A stretch of 64,000 bases of DNA from Rhodococcus sp. HNM0563 (GTDB lineage: Bacteria; Actinomycetota; Actinomycetes; Mycobacteriales; Mycobacteriaceae), in the NCBI RefSeq assembly GCF_012726195.1, contig NZ_JAASAF010000005.1, positions 186,001 to 250,000 on the forward strand, written 5' to 3'. The stretch's first letter is position 1. Each line of letters starts with the position of its first letter. A model generated the notes under the pieces. It saw nothing but the letters and a program-made list of their open reading frames with translations, did no database searches and was not told the DNA's origin. Below, piece after piece: positions 40,016-48,822 of the stretch. The translations under genes were made by a program, and so were the position numbers.

Positions 40016-40194
40016 TGTCGAGCGGTCTGTGTTCGCAGATCGACTTCGCGCGTCCGCGCATCGGTGCTGCTCCGTCTATACGGATGCACCGTAGATGGCC
40101 GTCGCCGGTCCCGCAAGGGTCGGCGGTCATGCGGACGCCAGGGCGGGGATCGCAAGATCACCCGCGGCAACCGACACGAAAGAGAGAAACAGGC

Positions 40195-41022
40195 ATGCCT
40201 GTTGTAACTATGCGGCAGCTGCTCGACAGCGGCGCCCACTTCGGACACCAGACTCGTCGCTGGAACCCGAAGATGAAGCGGTTCATCTTCACCGACCGCA
40301 ACGGCATCTACATCATCGACCTGCAGCAGACCCTGACGTACATCGACAAGGCGTACGAGTTCGTCAAGGAGACCGTCGCTCACGGTGGAACGATCCTTTT
40401 CGTCGGCACCAAGAAGCAGGCACAGGAATCCATCGCCGAAGAAGCCACTCGCGTCGGTATGCCGTACGTGAACCAGCGCTGGCTCGGCGGCATGCTCACC
40501 AACTTCTCCACCGTCCACAAGCGCCTGCAGCGCCTGAAGGAGCTGGAGGCCATGGAGCAGACCGGTGGCTTCGAGGGTCGCACCAAGAAGGAAATCCTCA
40601 TGCTCACGCGTGAGATGAACAAGCTCGACCGGACCCTCGGCGGCATCCGCGACATGGCCAAGGTTCCGTCGGCCGTGTGGGTCGTCGACACCAACAAGGA
40701 GCACATCGCTGTCGGTGAGGCTCGCAAGCTGAACATCCCGGTCGTCGCAATCCTGGACACCAACTGCGATCCGGACCTCGTCGACTTCCCGATCCCGGGC
40801 AACGACGATGCGATCCGCTCCGCGGCGCTGCTGACCAAGGTCGTCGCGTCCGCAGTCGCCGAGGGCCTCCAGGCCCGCGCCGGCAAGAACTCCGACGCCG
40901 ACGCCAAGCCCGAGGCCGCAACGGCAGAGCCGCTGCCCGAGTGGGAGCAGGAACTGCTCGCGCAGGCCGCCTCCACCGGCGACGCGGAAGCACCCGCCGC
41001 GGACGCAGCCCCCGAGGCCTGA
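40195..41022 (+). CDS. rpsB: 30S ribosomal protein S2
   Basis: 275-residue small-subunit protein. [20 protein letters not shown] and [11 protein letters not shown] start the domain; [10 protein letters not shown] and [22 protein letters not shown] are S2 signatures. A C-terminal Ala/Glu/Pro-rich extension of about 50 residues is typical of actinobacteria. I use ATG 40195, preceded by AGAGAGAAA; an in-frame start at 40015 lies at the predicted promoter and is rejected. Operon partner tsf follows after a hairpin. Confidence 0.97.
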   Translation: MPVVTMRQLLDSGAHFGHQTRRWNPKMKRFIFTDRNGIYIIDLQQTLTYIDKAYEFVKETVAHGGTILFVGTKKQAQESIAEEATRVGMPYVNQRWLGGMLTNFSTVHKRLQRLKELEAMEQTGGFEGRTKKEILMLTREMNKLDRTLGGIRDMAKVPSAVWVVDTNKEHIAVGEARKLNIPVVAILDTNCDPDLVDFPIPGNDDAIRSAALLTKVVASAVAEGLQARAGKNSDADAKPEAATAEPLPEWEQELLAQAASTGDAEAPAADAAPEA

Positions 41023-41031
41023 TCCGTTTGC

Positions 41032-41073
41032 ACGGCCCCGACCGGACGATCGAGAGATCATGGTCGGGGCCGT
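41032..41073 (+). terminator. Hairpin between rpsB and tsf
   Basis: ACGGCCCCGACC and GGTCGGGGCCGT form a perfect 12-bp stem around an 18-base loop, nine bases after the rpsB stop. No T run follows. It could partially terminate so that S2 is made in excess of EF-Ts. Confidence 0.65.
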
Positions 41074-41154
41074 TGCATCGCGGCCCGGCCCGCACCACGC
41101 GGCGCCATCCGCACCCCTAGACTTTTCACCACAGACACAGGAGGCCCGCTCAAG

Positions 41155-41979
41155 ATGGCGAACTACACCGCCGCTGATGTCAAGCGTCTCCGCGAGCTCA
41201 CCGGCTCCGGAATGCTGGACTGCAAGAATGCTCTCGCCGACAACGATGGCGACTTCGACAAGGCCGTCGAGCAGCTGCGCATCAAGGGTGCCAAGGACGT
41301 GGGCAAGCGCGCCGAGCGCTCCACCGCAGAAGGCCTCGTCGTCGCCAAGGACGGCGTTCTGGTCGAACTGAACTCCGAGACCGACTTCGTCGCGAAGAAC
41401 GACGAGTTCCAGGCTCTCGCCAACACGATCGTCGCTGCTGCTGCGGAGGCCCGCCCGGCCGACGTCGAGGCACTCAAGGCCGTCGAGGTCGACGGCAAGA
41501 CCGTGGACGCCCTGGTTCAGGAGCTCTCCGCCAAGATCGGTGAGAAGCTCGAGATCCGGCGCGTCGCAGCATTCGACGGCCAGGTGTCGGTCTACCTGCA
41601 CAAGCGTGCATCGGACCTGCCCCCCGCTGTCGGCGTGCTCGTCGAGTACACCGGTGAAGGCGACGCGGCAGCCGAGGCTGCCAAGAGCGCTGCCATGCAG
41701 GTCGCTGCTCTCAAAGCGAAGTACACCACCCGCGACGAGGTTCCCGAGGACGTCGTCGCAGGCGAGCGTCGTATCGCCGAGGAGACCGCAAAAGAGGAAG
41801 GCAAGCCGGAGCAGGCTCTGCCGAAGATCGTCGAAGGCCGCGTGAACGGCTTCTTCAAGGACGTCGTGCTCCTCGAGCAGTCGTCGGTGACGGATTCGAA
41901 GAAGACCGTCAAGGCGATCCTCGACGAAGCCGGGGCCACCGTGACCCGCTTCGTGCGGTTCGAGGTCGGCGCCAGCTAG
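41155..41979 (+). CDS. tsf: Translation elongation factor Ts
   Basis: 274-residue guanine-nucleotide exchange factor for EF-Tu. The N-terminal UBA-like domain reads [25 protein letters not shown]. The core has [29 protein letters not shown] and the [14 protein letters not shown] motif near residue 81, which inserts into EF-Tu. Length and motifs are normal. An AGGAGGCCC site precedes the ATG by 10 bases. Confidence 0.97.
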   Translation: MANYTAADVKRLRELTGSGMLDCKNALADNDGDFDKAVEQLRIKGAKDVGKRAERSTAEGLVVAKDGVLVELNSETDFVAKNDEFQALANTIVAAAAEARPADVEALKAVEVDGKTVDALVQELSAKIGEKLEIRRVAAFDGQVSVYLHKRASDLPPAVGVLVEYTGEGDAAAEAAKSAAMQVAALKAKYTTRDEVPEDVVAGERRIAEETAKEEGKPEQALPKIVEGRVNGFFKDVVLLEQSSVTDSKKTVKAILDEAGATVTRFVRFEVGAS

Positions 41980-41993
41980 TCCACGCACCGATC

Positions 41994-42021
41994 GACCCCG
42001 TCGGCTCTTGCCGGCGGGGTC
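41994..42021 (+). terminator. Terminator after tsf
   Basis: GACCCCGTCGGC and GCCGGCGGGGTC form a 12-bp stem (one G-T wobble) around a TCTT loop, 14 bases after the tsf stop. It probably ends the rpsB-tsf transcript before the pyrH operon. Confidence 0.75.
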
Positions 42022-42155
42022 GTGGCGTGTCCGGCGCCTCCGGTCGACCGGCCTCCGGCGGTGACCGCAGCGTGTAGCCTCGCTCCCGGTCTCGGTTCCA
42101 CCGGGTGAATGAGGCAGGATGAAAGGGCCGATTCATGCGCAACCAGAGGAGAGTC

Positions 42156-42884
42156 ATGTCCGAGCATGCCCACGATCGGCCCGGTTTCCGCCGGGTGCTT
42201 CTCAAACTCGGCGGCGAGATGTTCGGTGGCGGCAAGGTCGGCCTGGACCCCGATGTCGTGACGACCGTCGCGCAGCAGATCGCCGAGGTCGTGCGTAGCG
42301 GCGTCGAGGTCGCCGTGGTCATCGGAGGCGGCAACTTCTTTCGGGGCGCGGAGCTTCAGCAGCGTGGACTCGAGCGCGCCCGCTCGGACTACATGGGCAT
42401 GCTGGGCACCGTCATGAACTCCCTCGCGCTCCAGGACTTCCTCGAGAAGCAAGGTATCGACACCCGGGTGCAGACGGCGATCACGATGGGTCAGGTCGCC
42501 GAGCCCTATCTCCCGCTTCGCGCACGGCGGCACCTCGAGAAGGGCCGAGTAGTCATCTTCGGCGCGGGTATGGGTATGCCCTACTTCTCCACCGATACCA
42601 CGGCCGCACAGCGTGCCCTCGAGATCGGTGCCGATGTCGTTCTGATGGCCAAAGCCGTCGACGGAATCTACTCCGCGGATCCTCGCATCGATCCCGATGC
42701 CGAGTTGTACGAGGAGGTCACCCATCGTGAGGTCATCGAGAACGGCCTCAAGGTCGCGGATGCGACCGCGTTCAGCCTGTGCATGGACAATGCCATGCCG
42801 ATCATGGTCTTCAATCTGCTGACCAAGGGCAATATCGCTCGTGCTGTCGCCGGTGAGAAGATCGGAACGCTCGTACGGTCATGA
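42156..42884 (+). CDS. pyrH: Uridylate kinase
   Basis: Hexameric UMP kinase making UDP for RNA and envelope-sugar synthesis. The 242-residue protein has [14 protein letters not shown] near residue 16, [11 protein letters not shown] near residue 54, [14 protein letters not shown], and [18 protein letters not shown], all amino-acid-kinase/PyrH motifs. I prefer ATG 42156, which has AGAGGAGA 6 bases upstream; ATG 42135 with AAAGGG would add seven residues. The pyrH-frr-cdsA order is conserved. Confidence 0.96.
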   Translation: MSEHAHDRPGFRRVLLKLGGEMFGGGKVGLDPDVVTTVAQQIAEVVRSGVEVAVVIGGGNFFRGAELQQRGLERARSDYMGMLGTVMNSLALQDFLEKQGIDTRVQTAITMGQVAEPYLPLRARRHLEKGRVVIFGAGMGMPYFSTDTTAAQRALEIGADVVLMAKAVDGIYSADPRIDPDAELYEEVTHREVIENGLKVADATAFSLCMDNAMPIMVFNLLTKGNIARAVAGEKIGTLVRS

Positions 42885-42912
42885 TTGGACAACGGAACAT
42901 GGAGGAACTGCC

Positions 42913-43470
42913 GTGATCGATGAAGCTCTCTTCGAGGCAGAGGAGAAGATGGAGAAGGCCATCACGGTGGCCAAGGACGATCTCGGCGGTATCCGGACCG
43001 GCCGCGCGAACGCGGGAATGTTCAACCGGATCGTCGTCGATTACTACGGGTCGCCGACCCCGGTGACTCAGATCGCCAGCATCAACGTGCCCGAGGCGCG
43101 GATGGTCATCATCAAGCCGTACGAGGCGTCGCAGCTCGGTGCGATCGAAACCGCTATCCGCAACTCGGATCTCGGGGTCAACCCCACCAACGACGGCAAC
43201 ATCATCCGGATTTCCGTGCCGCAGCTCACCGAAGAGCGCCGCCGTGAGCTAGTCAAGCAGGCGAAAGCCAAGGGTGAAGACTCGAAGGTCGCTCTGCGGA
43301 ACGTCCGCCGCAAGGCGATGGAAGAACTCGGCCGCATCCAGAAGGACGGCGAAGCAGGCGAGGACGAGGTCGGTCGCGCGGAGAAGGAGCTCGACAAGAC
43401 CACGGCGAAGTACGTGGCGCAGATCGATGACCTGGTCAAGCACAAGGAAGCCGAGTTGATGGAGGTCTGA
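42913..43470 (+). CDS. frr: Ribosome recycling factor
   Basis: 185-residue protein that, with EF-G, splits post-termination ribosomes. It starts [24 protein letters not shown] and carries the [17 protein letters not shown] and [23 protein letters not shown] segments diagnostic of RRF. The GTG at 42913 has a GGAGGA site 6 bases upstream; longer versions would overlap pyrH. Confidence 0.97.
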   Translation: MIDEALFEAEEKMEKAITVAKDDLGGIRTGRANAGMFNRIVVDYYGSPTPVTQIASINVPEARMVIIKPYEASQLGAIETAIRNSDLGVNPTNDGNIIRISVPQLTEERRRELVKQAKAKGEDSKVALRNVRRKAMEELGRIQKDGEAGEDEVGRAEKELDKTTAKYVAQIDDLVKHKEAELMEV

Positions 43471-43472
43471 CG

Positions 43473-44408
43473 GTGGGCAGAGCCGACGGGTCTTCCGACC
43501 CGGAGCTTCCACTCGACGCCGGGGACACCTCCGACGTCGCCGCTGCTGGAGCAGCATCACCGCCCGACACCGCGACAGTGCCCGTCAAGACGTCACGTGC
43601 AGGCCGCGACCTCCCTGCTGCAGTAGCGGTGGGGGCCGGTCTGGGCGCGCTCGTCATCGTCATCCTGCTGTTCGCTCCCACAGCCTGGCTCGGTGTGGTC
43701 GCGGCCGCGATCGCGATCGCGACGTGGGAAGTCACCAAGCGTCTGCGCGAGGCGAGTGTGCTCGTACCGCGCCTTCCGCTGCTGCTCGGTGGCCAGGCAA
43801 TCATCTGGCTGGGATGGCCCTACGGAACCGCCGGTGTCCTCGGAGCGTTCGCGGGGACTGTCGTGGTGACGATGCTTTGGCGGCTGTTCGATCACGGACT
43901 TACCGCACAGCCGCGCAATTACCTGCGCGACACAGCGGTCGCTGTGTTCACGGTGGCGTGGTTACCGCTGCTTGCGTCCTTTGCAACGCTGATGGTTCTC
44001 GAAGACCAGGGTGCCGCACGAGTGTTCTGTCTGATGCTCGTGTGTGTGGCCTCGGACATCGGTGGCTATGCCGCAGGCGTGCTGTTCGGCAAGCACACCA
44101 TGGCACCCGCGATCAGTCCCAAGAAATCGTGGGAAGGATTCGGTGGATCCCTGGTCGCGTGTGTCGCAGTCGGAATCCTCACCGTCATGTTCCTGCTCGA
44201 CGGACAGTGGTGGATCGGTGCGGTCCTCGGCGTCGTCCTCGTGTTGACTGCTACGGCTGGTGATCTGATCGAATCGCAGGTCAAGCGCGACCTCGGTATC
44301 AAGGACATGGGCACACTTCTGCCCGGGCACGGTGGCATCATGGACCGGCTCGATTCGATCCTCCCTTCGGCGTTCGTGACCTGGTTGATCCTCACGATCT
44401 TCGTCTAG
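43473..44408 (+). CDS. cdsA: Phosphatidate cytidylyltransferase
   Basis: Integral membrane enzyme making CDP-diacylglycerol, the precursor of phosphatidylinositol, cardiolipin and phosphatidylethanolamine. The 311-residue protein has a charged N terminus of about 45 residues, about eight membrane helices and the C-terminal CDS signature GDLIESQVKRDLGIKDMG followed by PGHGGIMDRLDS. GTG start three bases after frr with a GGAGG site inside the frr end. Confidence 0.95.
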   Translation: MGRADGSSDPELPLDAGDTSDVAAAGAASPPDTATVPVKTSRAGRDLPAAVAVGAGLGALVIVILLFAPTAWLGVVAAAIAIATWEVTKRLREASVLVPRLPLLLGGQAIIWLGWPYGTAGVLGAFAGTVVVTMLWRLFDHGLTAQPRNYLRDTAVAVFTVAWLPLLASFATLMVLEDQGAARVFCLMLVCVASDIGGYAAGVLFGKHTMAPAISPKKSWEGFGGSLVACVAVGILTVMFLLDGQWWIGAVLGVVLVLTATAGDLIESQVKRDLGIKDMGTLLPGHGGIMDRLDSILPSAFVTWLILTIFV

Positions 44409-44412
44409 GTCG

Positions 44413-45201
44413 GTGCTCACAGATCCGATGGACGGACATCGAAGCGACGACAGAGGCGTGATCGCCAGCCCCAATATCTGGCACTGGCCTTCGGTCTACG
44501 AGGAGGAGAACCGGGCCCAGGACTCCCACGGCGCCGTGTACGCGGCGCTGGAGGAGGACGCGGACTGGGCTGGCCGCGATGTCGTCGACGTCGGCTGCGG
44601 TTCCGGGTTCCACCTGACGATGTTCGCGAAGAAGGCCCGGTCCGTGGCCGGGGTCGAACCACACCCTCCGCTCGTCGAGTCGGCGCGGCGGAGGGTCTGT
44701 CACCTCGACGCGGTCCGGGTCCTGCCGGGATCGGCTGCGCAGCTGCCGTTACCGGACTGCTCGGTGGATCTCGTCCACGCCCGCACCGCGTACTTCTTCG
44801 GGCCGGGTTGCGGCGCAGGTATCACCGAGGCCATGCGGGTCCTTCGCCCGGGCGGCGCACTCGCGATCATCGATCTCGACGCGACAGCGCACCCGTACGG
44901 CGAATGGATGCGTGCCGATCTTCGGCACTACCGGCCACATGCCGTCGAGGCATTCTTCGACGCCCAGGGATTCTCATTACGGCGAATCGACACCGAATGG
45001 AATTTCCCCGACCGTGACACGCTGGAGCGCGTCCTCGGAATCGAGTTCGGTCCGAAGGTTGCAGCGCGCGCGATCCGGGAGACACCTGGAACCACCCTGG
45101 CTGTGCGCTACCGCCTGCACATCCGGCGCAAGCCGCGCGGCATCGAAGTGGGCGGTTCGGGGGCGCCCCCTACAGATGGAAGACCCCGGCGAGTTTCTTG
45201 A
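44413..45201 (+). CDS. Class I SAM-dependent methyltransferase
   Basis: 262-residue protein with a seven-stranded Rossmann methyltransferase domain: motif I VVDVGCGSGFHLTMFAKKA near residue 56, an acidic E (GVEPHPPLV) at the end of strand 2, and LPDCSVDLVHARTAYFFGPG as motif II, then LRPGGALAIIDLD. It resembles methyltransferase type 11. The substrate is unknown. It starts (GTG, or ATG 44428) 4 bases after cdsA, so may be cotranscribed. Its 3' end overlaps the convergent CitE-like gene by 32 bases. Confidence 0.85.
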   Translation: MLTDPMDGHRSDDRGVIASPNIWHWPSVYEEENRAQDSHGAVYAALEEDADWAGRDVVDVGCGSGFHLTMFAKKARSVAGVEPHPPLVESARRRVCHLDAVRVLPGSAAQLPLPDCSVDLVHARTAYFFGPGCGAGITEAMRVLRPGGALAIIDLDATAHPYGEWMRADLRHYRPHAVEAFFDAQGFSLRRIDTEWNFPDRDTLERVLGIEFGPKVAARAIRETPGTTLAVRYRLHIRRKPRGIEVGGSGAPPTDGRPRRVS

Positions 45202-45991
45202 TCTTCTTGGCTCGTGCCAGCATCGGCAGGTCGCTCCCGTCCTGAACGCCGTGCCCGTCCTCACCGAGACGATCGATGACGGTACGAGCCCAGCCGATGT
45301 CGTCGGCGCTGGGGCTCAGCGCAGCATTGGGGAACCTCGCCCGATCCGGAGTCATGCACAGCTTCCCCGTCATACCCATCGACTGGGTCAGCTGCGCCTC
45401 CTGTTCGAGGATCGCCGCATCGTCGGTCAGGGACGGACCGTCGATCGGTCCGGGCAATCGTGCGGCGCGACTCGAGATCACCAACCTCGAGCGCGGATAG
45501 GCCATGGCGAGGGGCGACGCGCTCATCCCGGTGTCGCGGCGGAAGTCGCCACTACCGAACACCAGACGGAACACACCTTCGGCACGGGCGATCTCTGGTG
45601 CTGCTTCGAGTCCCATGGCAGATTCGATCAGCACGAGGATCTTGGTGTCGTCCGGCAGCGCGTCGGCCGTGGCGTCCACCTGATGGCCGCTCTCGGCCTT
45701 CGCGAGCATGACTCCTTCGAGTCCGGGCACGCCTGCCAGGGCGTCGACGTCATCGCACCAGTGCGACGTGGTGGCGTCGTTGATACGCACCCATGCCCTG
45801 CCGCCGTCGCGCAGCCACTCGACGACTTCGGTGCGGGCGGCTGCTTTGCCGTCGTCGGCGATCGCGTCCTCGAGGTCGAGTACTACTGCATCGGCCGGGG
45901 AGGTCGCGGCAGGATCGAACCGTTCCGGGACATTACCCGGAACGAGAAGCCAAGATCTGGCGTATTCGGGAGCAATACGGGTGGTCATCAT
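45170..45991 (-). CDS. HpcH/HpaI-CitE family CoA-ester lyase
   Basis: 273-residue TIM-barrel lyase of the citrate-lyase-beta-like group. Motifs are RSWLLVPGNVPERFDPA, VLDLEDAIADDGKAAART (Asp-Glu metal ligands near residue 37), RAWVRIND and LVLIESAMGLEAAPEIA (metal-binding Glu near residue 118). Relatives cleave malyl-CoA, citramalyl-CoA or similar 3-hydroxyacyl-CoA esters. It stands alone on the minus strand without citrate-lyase alpha or gamma genes, so a stand-alone CoA-ester lyase is likelier than a citrate lyase subunit. GGGGGAAG precedes the double ATG start. Confidence 0.88.
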   Translation of the reverse strand: MMTTRIAPEYARSWLLVPGNVPERFDPAATSPADAVVLDLEDAIADDGKAAARTEVVEWLRDGGRAWVRINDATTSHWCDDVDALAGVPGLEGVMLAKAESGHQVDATADALPDDTKILVLIESAMGLEAAPEIARAEGVFRLVFGSGDFRRDTGMSASPLAMAYPRSRLVISSRAARLPGPIDGPSLTDDAAILEQEAQLTQSMGMTGKLCMTPDRARFPNAALSPSADDIGWARTVIDRLGEDGHGVQDGSDLPMLARAKKIKKLAGVFHL

Positions 45992-46095
45992 TCGATCTTC
46001 CCCCTATCGGCGCCCGAATTTCAGGGAGGCACGAATTCAGGGGTATCGGGGTCAGTATCACAGTTCAGATCGAACAGCCCGGTCGCAAAGCATGG

Positions 46096-46101
46096 GATAA
46101 T
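46096..46101 (+). promoter_or_regulatory. -10 element 8 bases before rlmN
   Basis: GATAAT is a near-consensus -10 hexamer ending 8 bases before the rlmN ATG at 46110, so transcription should start at or within a base or two of the initiation codon. No ribosome binding site is present in between, consistent with leaderless translation. Confidence 0.55.
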
Positions 46102-46109
46102 GGACCATT

Positions 46110-47219
46110 ATGGCTTCCTCTCTGCCCCTCGTTTTCGATGCTCCCAAGCGCGGCATGCCCCCGCGGCACCTCGCTGATCTCGATGCAGCGCAGCGACGTG
46201 AGGCCGTGAAGGAACTGGGGCTTCCGGCCTTCCGTGCCGACCAGATCGCCCGCCAGTACTACGGCCGGCTGGAGGCCGACCCGGAGAAGATGACCGATCT
46301 CCCCGCAGCCGTGCGCGAGAAGGTCGGTGCGGCACTGTTCCCATCCTTGCTGACCCCGGTCAAGCACATCGCCTGCGACGGAGGAGAAACCCGCAAGACG
46401 CTGTGGCGAGCGGGCGACGGAACACTCCTCGAGAGTGTCCTCATGCGTTACCCGGAACGCGCGACGCTGTGCATCTCGAGCCAGGCCGGTTGCGGAATGG
46501 CGTGCCCGTTCTGCGCGACCGGGCAGGGCGGGCTCGACCGGAATCTGACGACGGCGGAGATCGTCGATCAGGTCCGTGCAGCCGCGGCGGCATTACGCGA
46601 TGGCGATGTCGCAGGTGGTCCTGGTCGTTTGTCCAACATCGTGTTCATGGGGATGGGGGAGCCGCTCGCCAACTACAAGCGGGTCGTGGCAGCCGTTCGC
46701 CGGATCACCTCGCCCGCGCCCGAAGGCTTCGGACTGTCGCAGCGGTCGGTCACGGTCTCGACAGTGGGACTCGCCCCCGCGATCCGCAAGCTCGCAGACG
46801 AAGGCCTGCACGTCACCCTCGCCGTATCCCTGCACACACCGGATGACGAACTCCGCGACACCCTCGTGCCGGTCAACAATCGATGGCCCATCGCCGAGGT
46901 TCTCGACGCCGCCCGGTACTACGCCGACAAGACCGGCCGCCGGGTCTCGATCGAGTACGCGTTGATCCGCGACGTGAACGATCAGCCGTGGCGCGCCGAC
47001 ATGCTGGGCAAGAAGCTGCGCAAGGCTCTCGGGCCGCTCGTGCACGTCAACCTCATCCCGCTCAATCCCACCCCCGGTAGTGAATGGGACGCCAGTCCCA
47101 AACCTGTCGAGCGGGAGTTCGTCCGCAGGGTGATCGCGCAGGGTGTCTCCTGCACCGTCCGCGACACCCGCGGCCAGGAAATTGCCGCAGCCTGCGGTCA
47201 GCTCGCTGCGGAGGCCTAG
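46110..47219 (+). CDS. rlmN: Dual-specificity 23S rRNA/tRNA methyltransferase RlmN
   Basis: Radical-SAM enzyme forming m2A at 23S rRNA A2503 and tRNA A37. The 369-residue protein has the N-terminal helical domain ([23 protein letters not shown]), the cluster-binding CGMACPFC motif (C-x3-C-x2-C, near residues 127-134), [11 protein letters not shown], and the C-terminal [19 protein letters not shown] with the methyl-carrier cysteine (CGQL). It follows a strong -10 element and lacks a leader. It corresponds to Rv2880c. Confidence 0.96.
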   Translation: MASSLPLVFDAPKRGMPPRHLADLDAAQRREAVKELGLPAFRADQIARQYYGRLEADPEKMTDLPAAVREKVGAALFPSLLTPVKHIACDGGETRKTLWRAGDGTLLESVLMRYPERATLCISSQAGCGMACPFCATGQGGLDRNLTTAEIVDQVRAAAAALRDGDVAGGPGRLSNIVFMGMGEPLANYKRVVAAVRRITSPAPEGFGLSQRSVTVSTVGLAPAIRKLADEGLHVTLAVSLHTPDDELRDTLVPVNNRWPIAEVLDAARYYADKTGRRVSIEYALIRDVNDQPWRADMLGKKLRKALGPLVHVNLIPLNPTPGSEWDASPKPVEREFVRRVIAQGVSCTVRDTRGQEIAAACGQLAAEA

Positions 47220-47228
47220 ACCACGCTC

Positions 47229-47996
47229 TCACGCTCGTTCGCTGTCACGTTCCTCGTCGGCGAACTCACCGGCGCCGAAGTACGCGGATTCGACCCGATC
47301 ACGTTCGCGAAGGAGTGCATCGGCCTTGCCCTCGAGCACTACCCGGCCGTGGTTGAGAACAAGCGCCCGGTCGGACACCGCCAGCGCGAGACCCACATGC
47401 TGCTCCACGAGCACGACGCCGATTCCTTCCGCGCGGGCCAGGTCGCGGATGGCAGGCAGCATCTGCTCGACGACCATCGGCGCCAGCCCGAGGCTCATCT
47501 CGTCGACCATGAGCAATCGCGGTTCGGCGAGCAGTGCCACTGAGATCGCCAGCATCTGCTGCTCGCCGCCGGAGAGTAGCCCCACTGTCCGGGACCGCAG
47601 CTTCGCCAGGGCAGGAAAACGCTCCAACACCGCCTGCTCGCGGCGCTGGTCGGGTCGTCGGCGGGCCAGCCGGAGATGCTCACGCACCGTCATGGACGGG
47701 AACAGCCCTCGGTCGTCGGGGACGAAGCGCATGCCTCTGCGCGCCATCCGGTAGGGCCGGCTGCTGTCCACCGGCCGGCCCAGGACCGTCACCTGTCCAC
47801 TCATCGTGGGGAGCACACCGGCGAGCGACAACAGGGTGGTGGTCTTTCCGGCGCCGTTGGGCCCCAGAATCGAGAGCACTTCACCGGCCGCGACGGAGAG
47901 GTTCACGTCGGCGACCGCGACGACGCCGTTGTATCCGGCGGTGAGAGCCTCTGCGGTGAGGACCGGGGCAGTGTCTGTGGAGTCAGCATCAGCCAT
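47229..47996 (-). CDS. livF: Branched-chain-type ABC transporter ATP-binding protein LivF
   Basis: 255-residue ATPase subunit of a Liv-type importer. Walker A ILGPNGAGKTTTLLSLAG near residue 43, signature LLSGGEQQMLAISVALL near residue 140, and Walker B PRLLMVDEMSLGL are intact. The YNGVVAVADVNLSVAAGEVLS start and the QHVGLALAVSDRALVLNHGRV ending are LivF-type. Its start overlaps the livG stop by 8 bases. It is the last gene of the minus-strand cluster and is convergent with rlmN across 9 bases. Confidence 0.93.
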   Translation of the reverse strand: MADADSTDTAPVLTAEALTAGYNGVVAVADVNLSVAAGEVLSILGPNGAGKTTTLLSLAGVLPTMSGQVTVLGRPVDSSRPYRMARRGMRFVPDDRGLFPSMTVREHLRLARRRPDQRREQAVLERFPALAKLRSRTVGLLSGGEQQMLAISVALLAEPRLLMVDEMSLGLAPMVVEQMLPAIRDLARAEGIGVVLVEQHVGLALAVSDRALVLNHGRVVLEGKADALLRERDRVESAYFGAGEFADEERDSERA

Positions 47997-48822
47997 GGGT
48001 GGTCTCCATCGGCGCGCCCAGATATGCAGCGATCACGGCGGGATCCTTTCTGGCCTGGTCCGGAGTTCCCGAGAAGATGACCTTGCCGAACTCGAGGACG
48101 TAGATGCGATCGCACACTCCCAGTACCAGCGACATGTCGTGGTCGATCAGCAGGGCACCGGGCCCGTTCCGGACGACCGCCCGAATGCGTTCGGCGAACT
48201 CGACGCTCTCCTGACTGTCGAGGCCTGCAGCGGGTTCGTCCAGCAGGAGGACGCGACAATTACCGACGAGTGCGCGCGCGACACCGACGAGCTTCTGCTG
48301 CCCGAGCGTGAGATCCCTTGCGAGAGTGTATCCGACGTCGGCGAGCCCGACCGCTCGTAGCGTTGCATCCACGGTCTCGTCGGGGCCGCCCCGCCGACGC
48401 CCGATCAGGTCGCGCCACAGCGTCGTGAGACCGCCCGGCCGCATCGCCGCGATGACGTTCTGGTTCACGGCCAGGTTCGGGAAGAGTTCACCCGACTGCC
48501 ATGTGCGCGAGAGACCGGTGCGGCGACGCCGATGCGGCGGGAGTCCGTTCATCGGAGTGCCGTCGACGCTGATCGTTCCCTCGTAGTCGATGAATCCGGT
48601 GACTGCGTCGACGAATGTCGTCTTACCGGCACCGTTCGGTCCGATCAGGCCGACGATCTCGCCGGGATGCACTTCCAGCGACACGTTCTCGTTTGCCACG
48701 ACACCGCCGTAGCGCACGGTGATGTCCCGCGCCGACAACCCGCCTCGCGCCTCATCGGGAGATCCGGAATCAGGAAGAATGGAATCAGCTCGTGCGGGAG
48801 GGATTTTCGTGGAGTCAGGCAT
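47989..48822 (-). CDS. livG: Branched-chain-type ABC transporter ATP-binding protein LivG
   Basis: 277-residue second ATPase subunit. An N-terminal extension of about 25 residues precedes LSARDITVRYGGVVANENVSL. Walker A is IGPNGAGKTTFVDAVTG, the signature is DLTLGQQKLVGVARAL (LTLGQ in place of LSGGQ, common in LivG), and Walker B is VLLLDEPAAGLD. DHDMSLVLGVCDRIYVLEFG ends the ATPase core. Start overlaps the permease gene stop by 8 bases, the same overlap as livG/livF. Confidence 0.93.
   Translation of the reverse strand: MPDSTKIPPARADSILPDSGSPDEARGGLSARDITVRYGGVVANENVSLEVHPGEIVGLIGPNGAGKTTFVDAVTGFIDYEGTISVDGTPMNGLPPHRRRRTGLSRTWQSGELFPNLAVNQNVIAAMRPGGLTTLWRDLIGRRRGGPDETVDATLRAVGLADVGYTLARDLTLGQQKLVGVARALVGNCRVLLLDEPAAGLDSQESVEFAERIRAVVRNGPGALLIDHDMSLVLGVCDRIYVLEFGKVIFSGTPDQARKDPAVIAAYLGAPMETTHG

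Larger units (their letters stand above)
39875..40194. other. 320-base divergent intergenic region before rpsB
   Basis: This gap holds the promoters for the M23-like gene (minus) and rpsB (plus), an inverted DnaA-box pair at 39926-39951, a sigma-A-type promoter at 39985-40015, and an rpsB leader of about 170 bases. The leader is GC-rich with several possible stems around 40080-40150 and could carry autoregulation by S2. No coding region is evident; small frames here lack family support. Confidence 0.6.

Noticed and set aside
39829-41988. 719-codon minus-strand frame across the rpsB-tsf region
   Set aside because: It is antisense to two conserved translation genes and crosses their promoter and hairpins; its composition is a shadow pattern.
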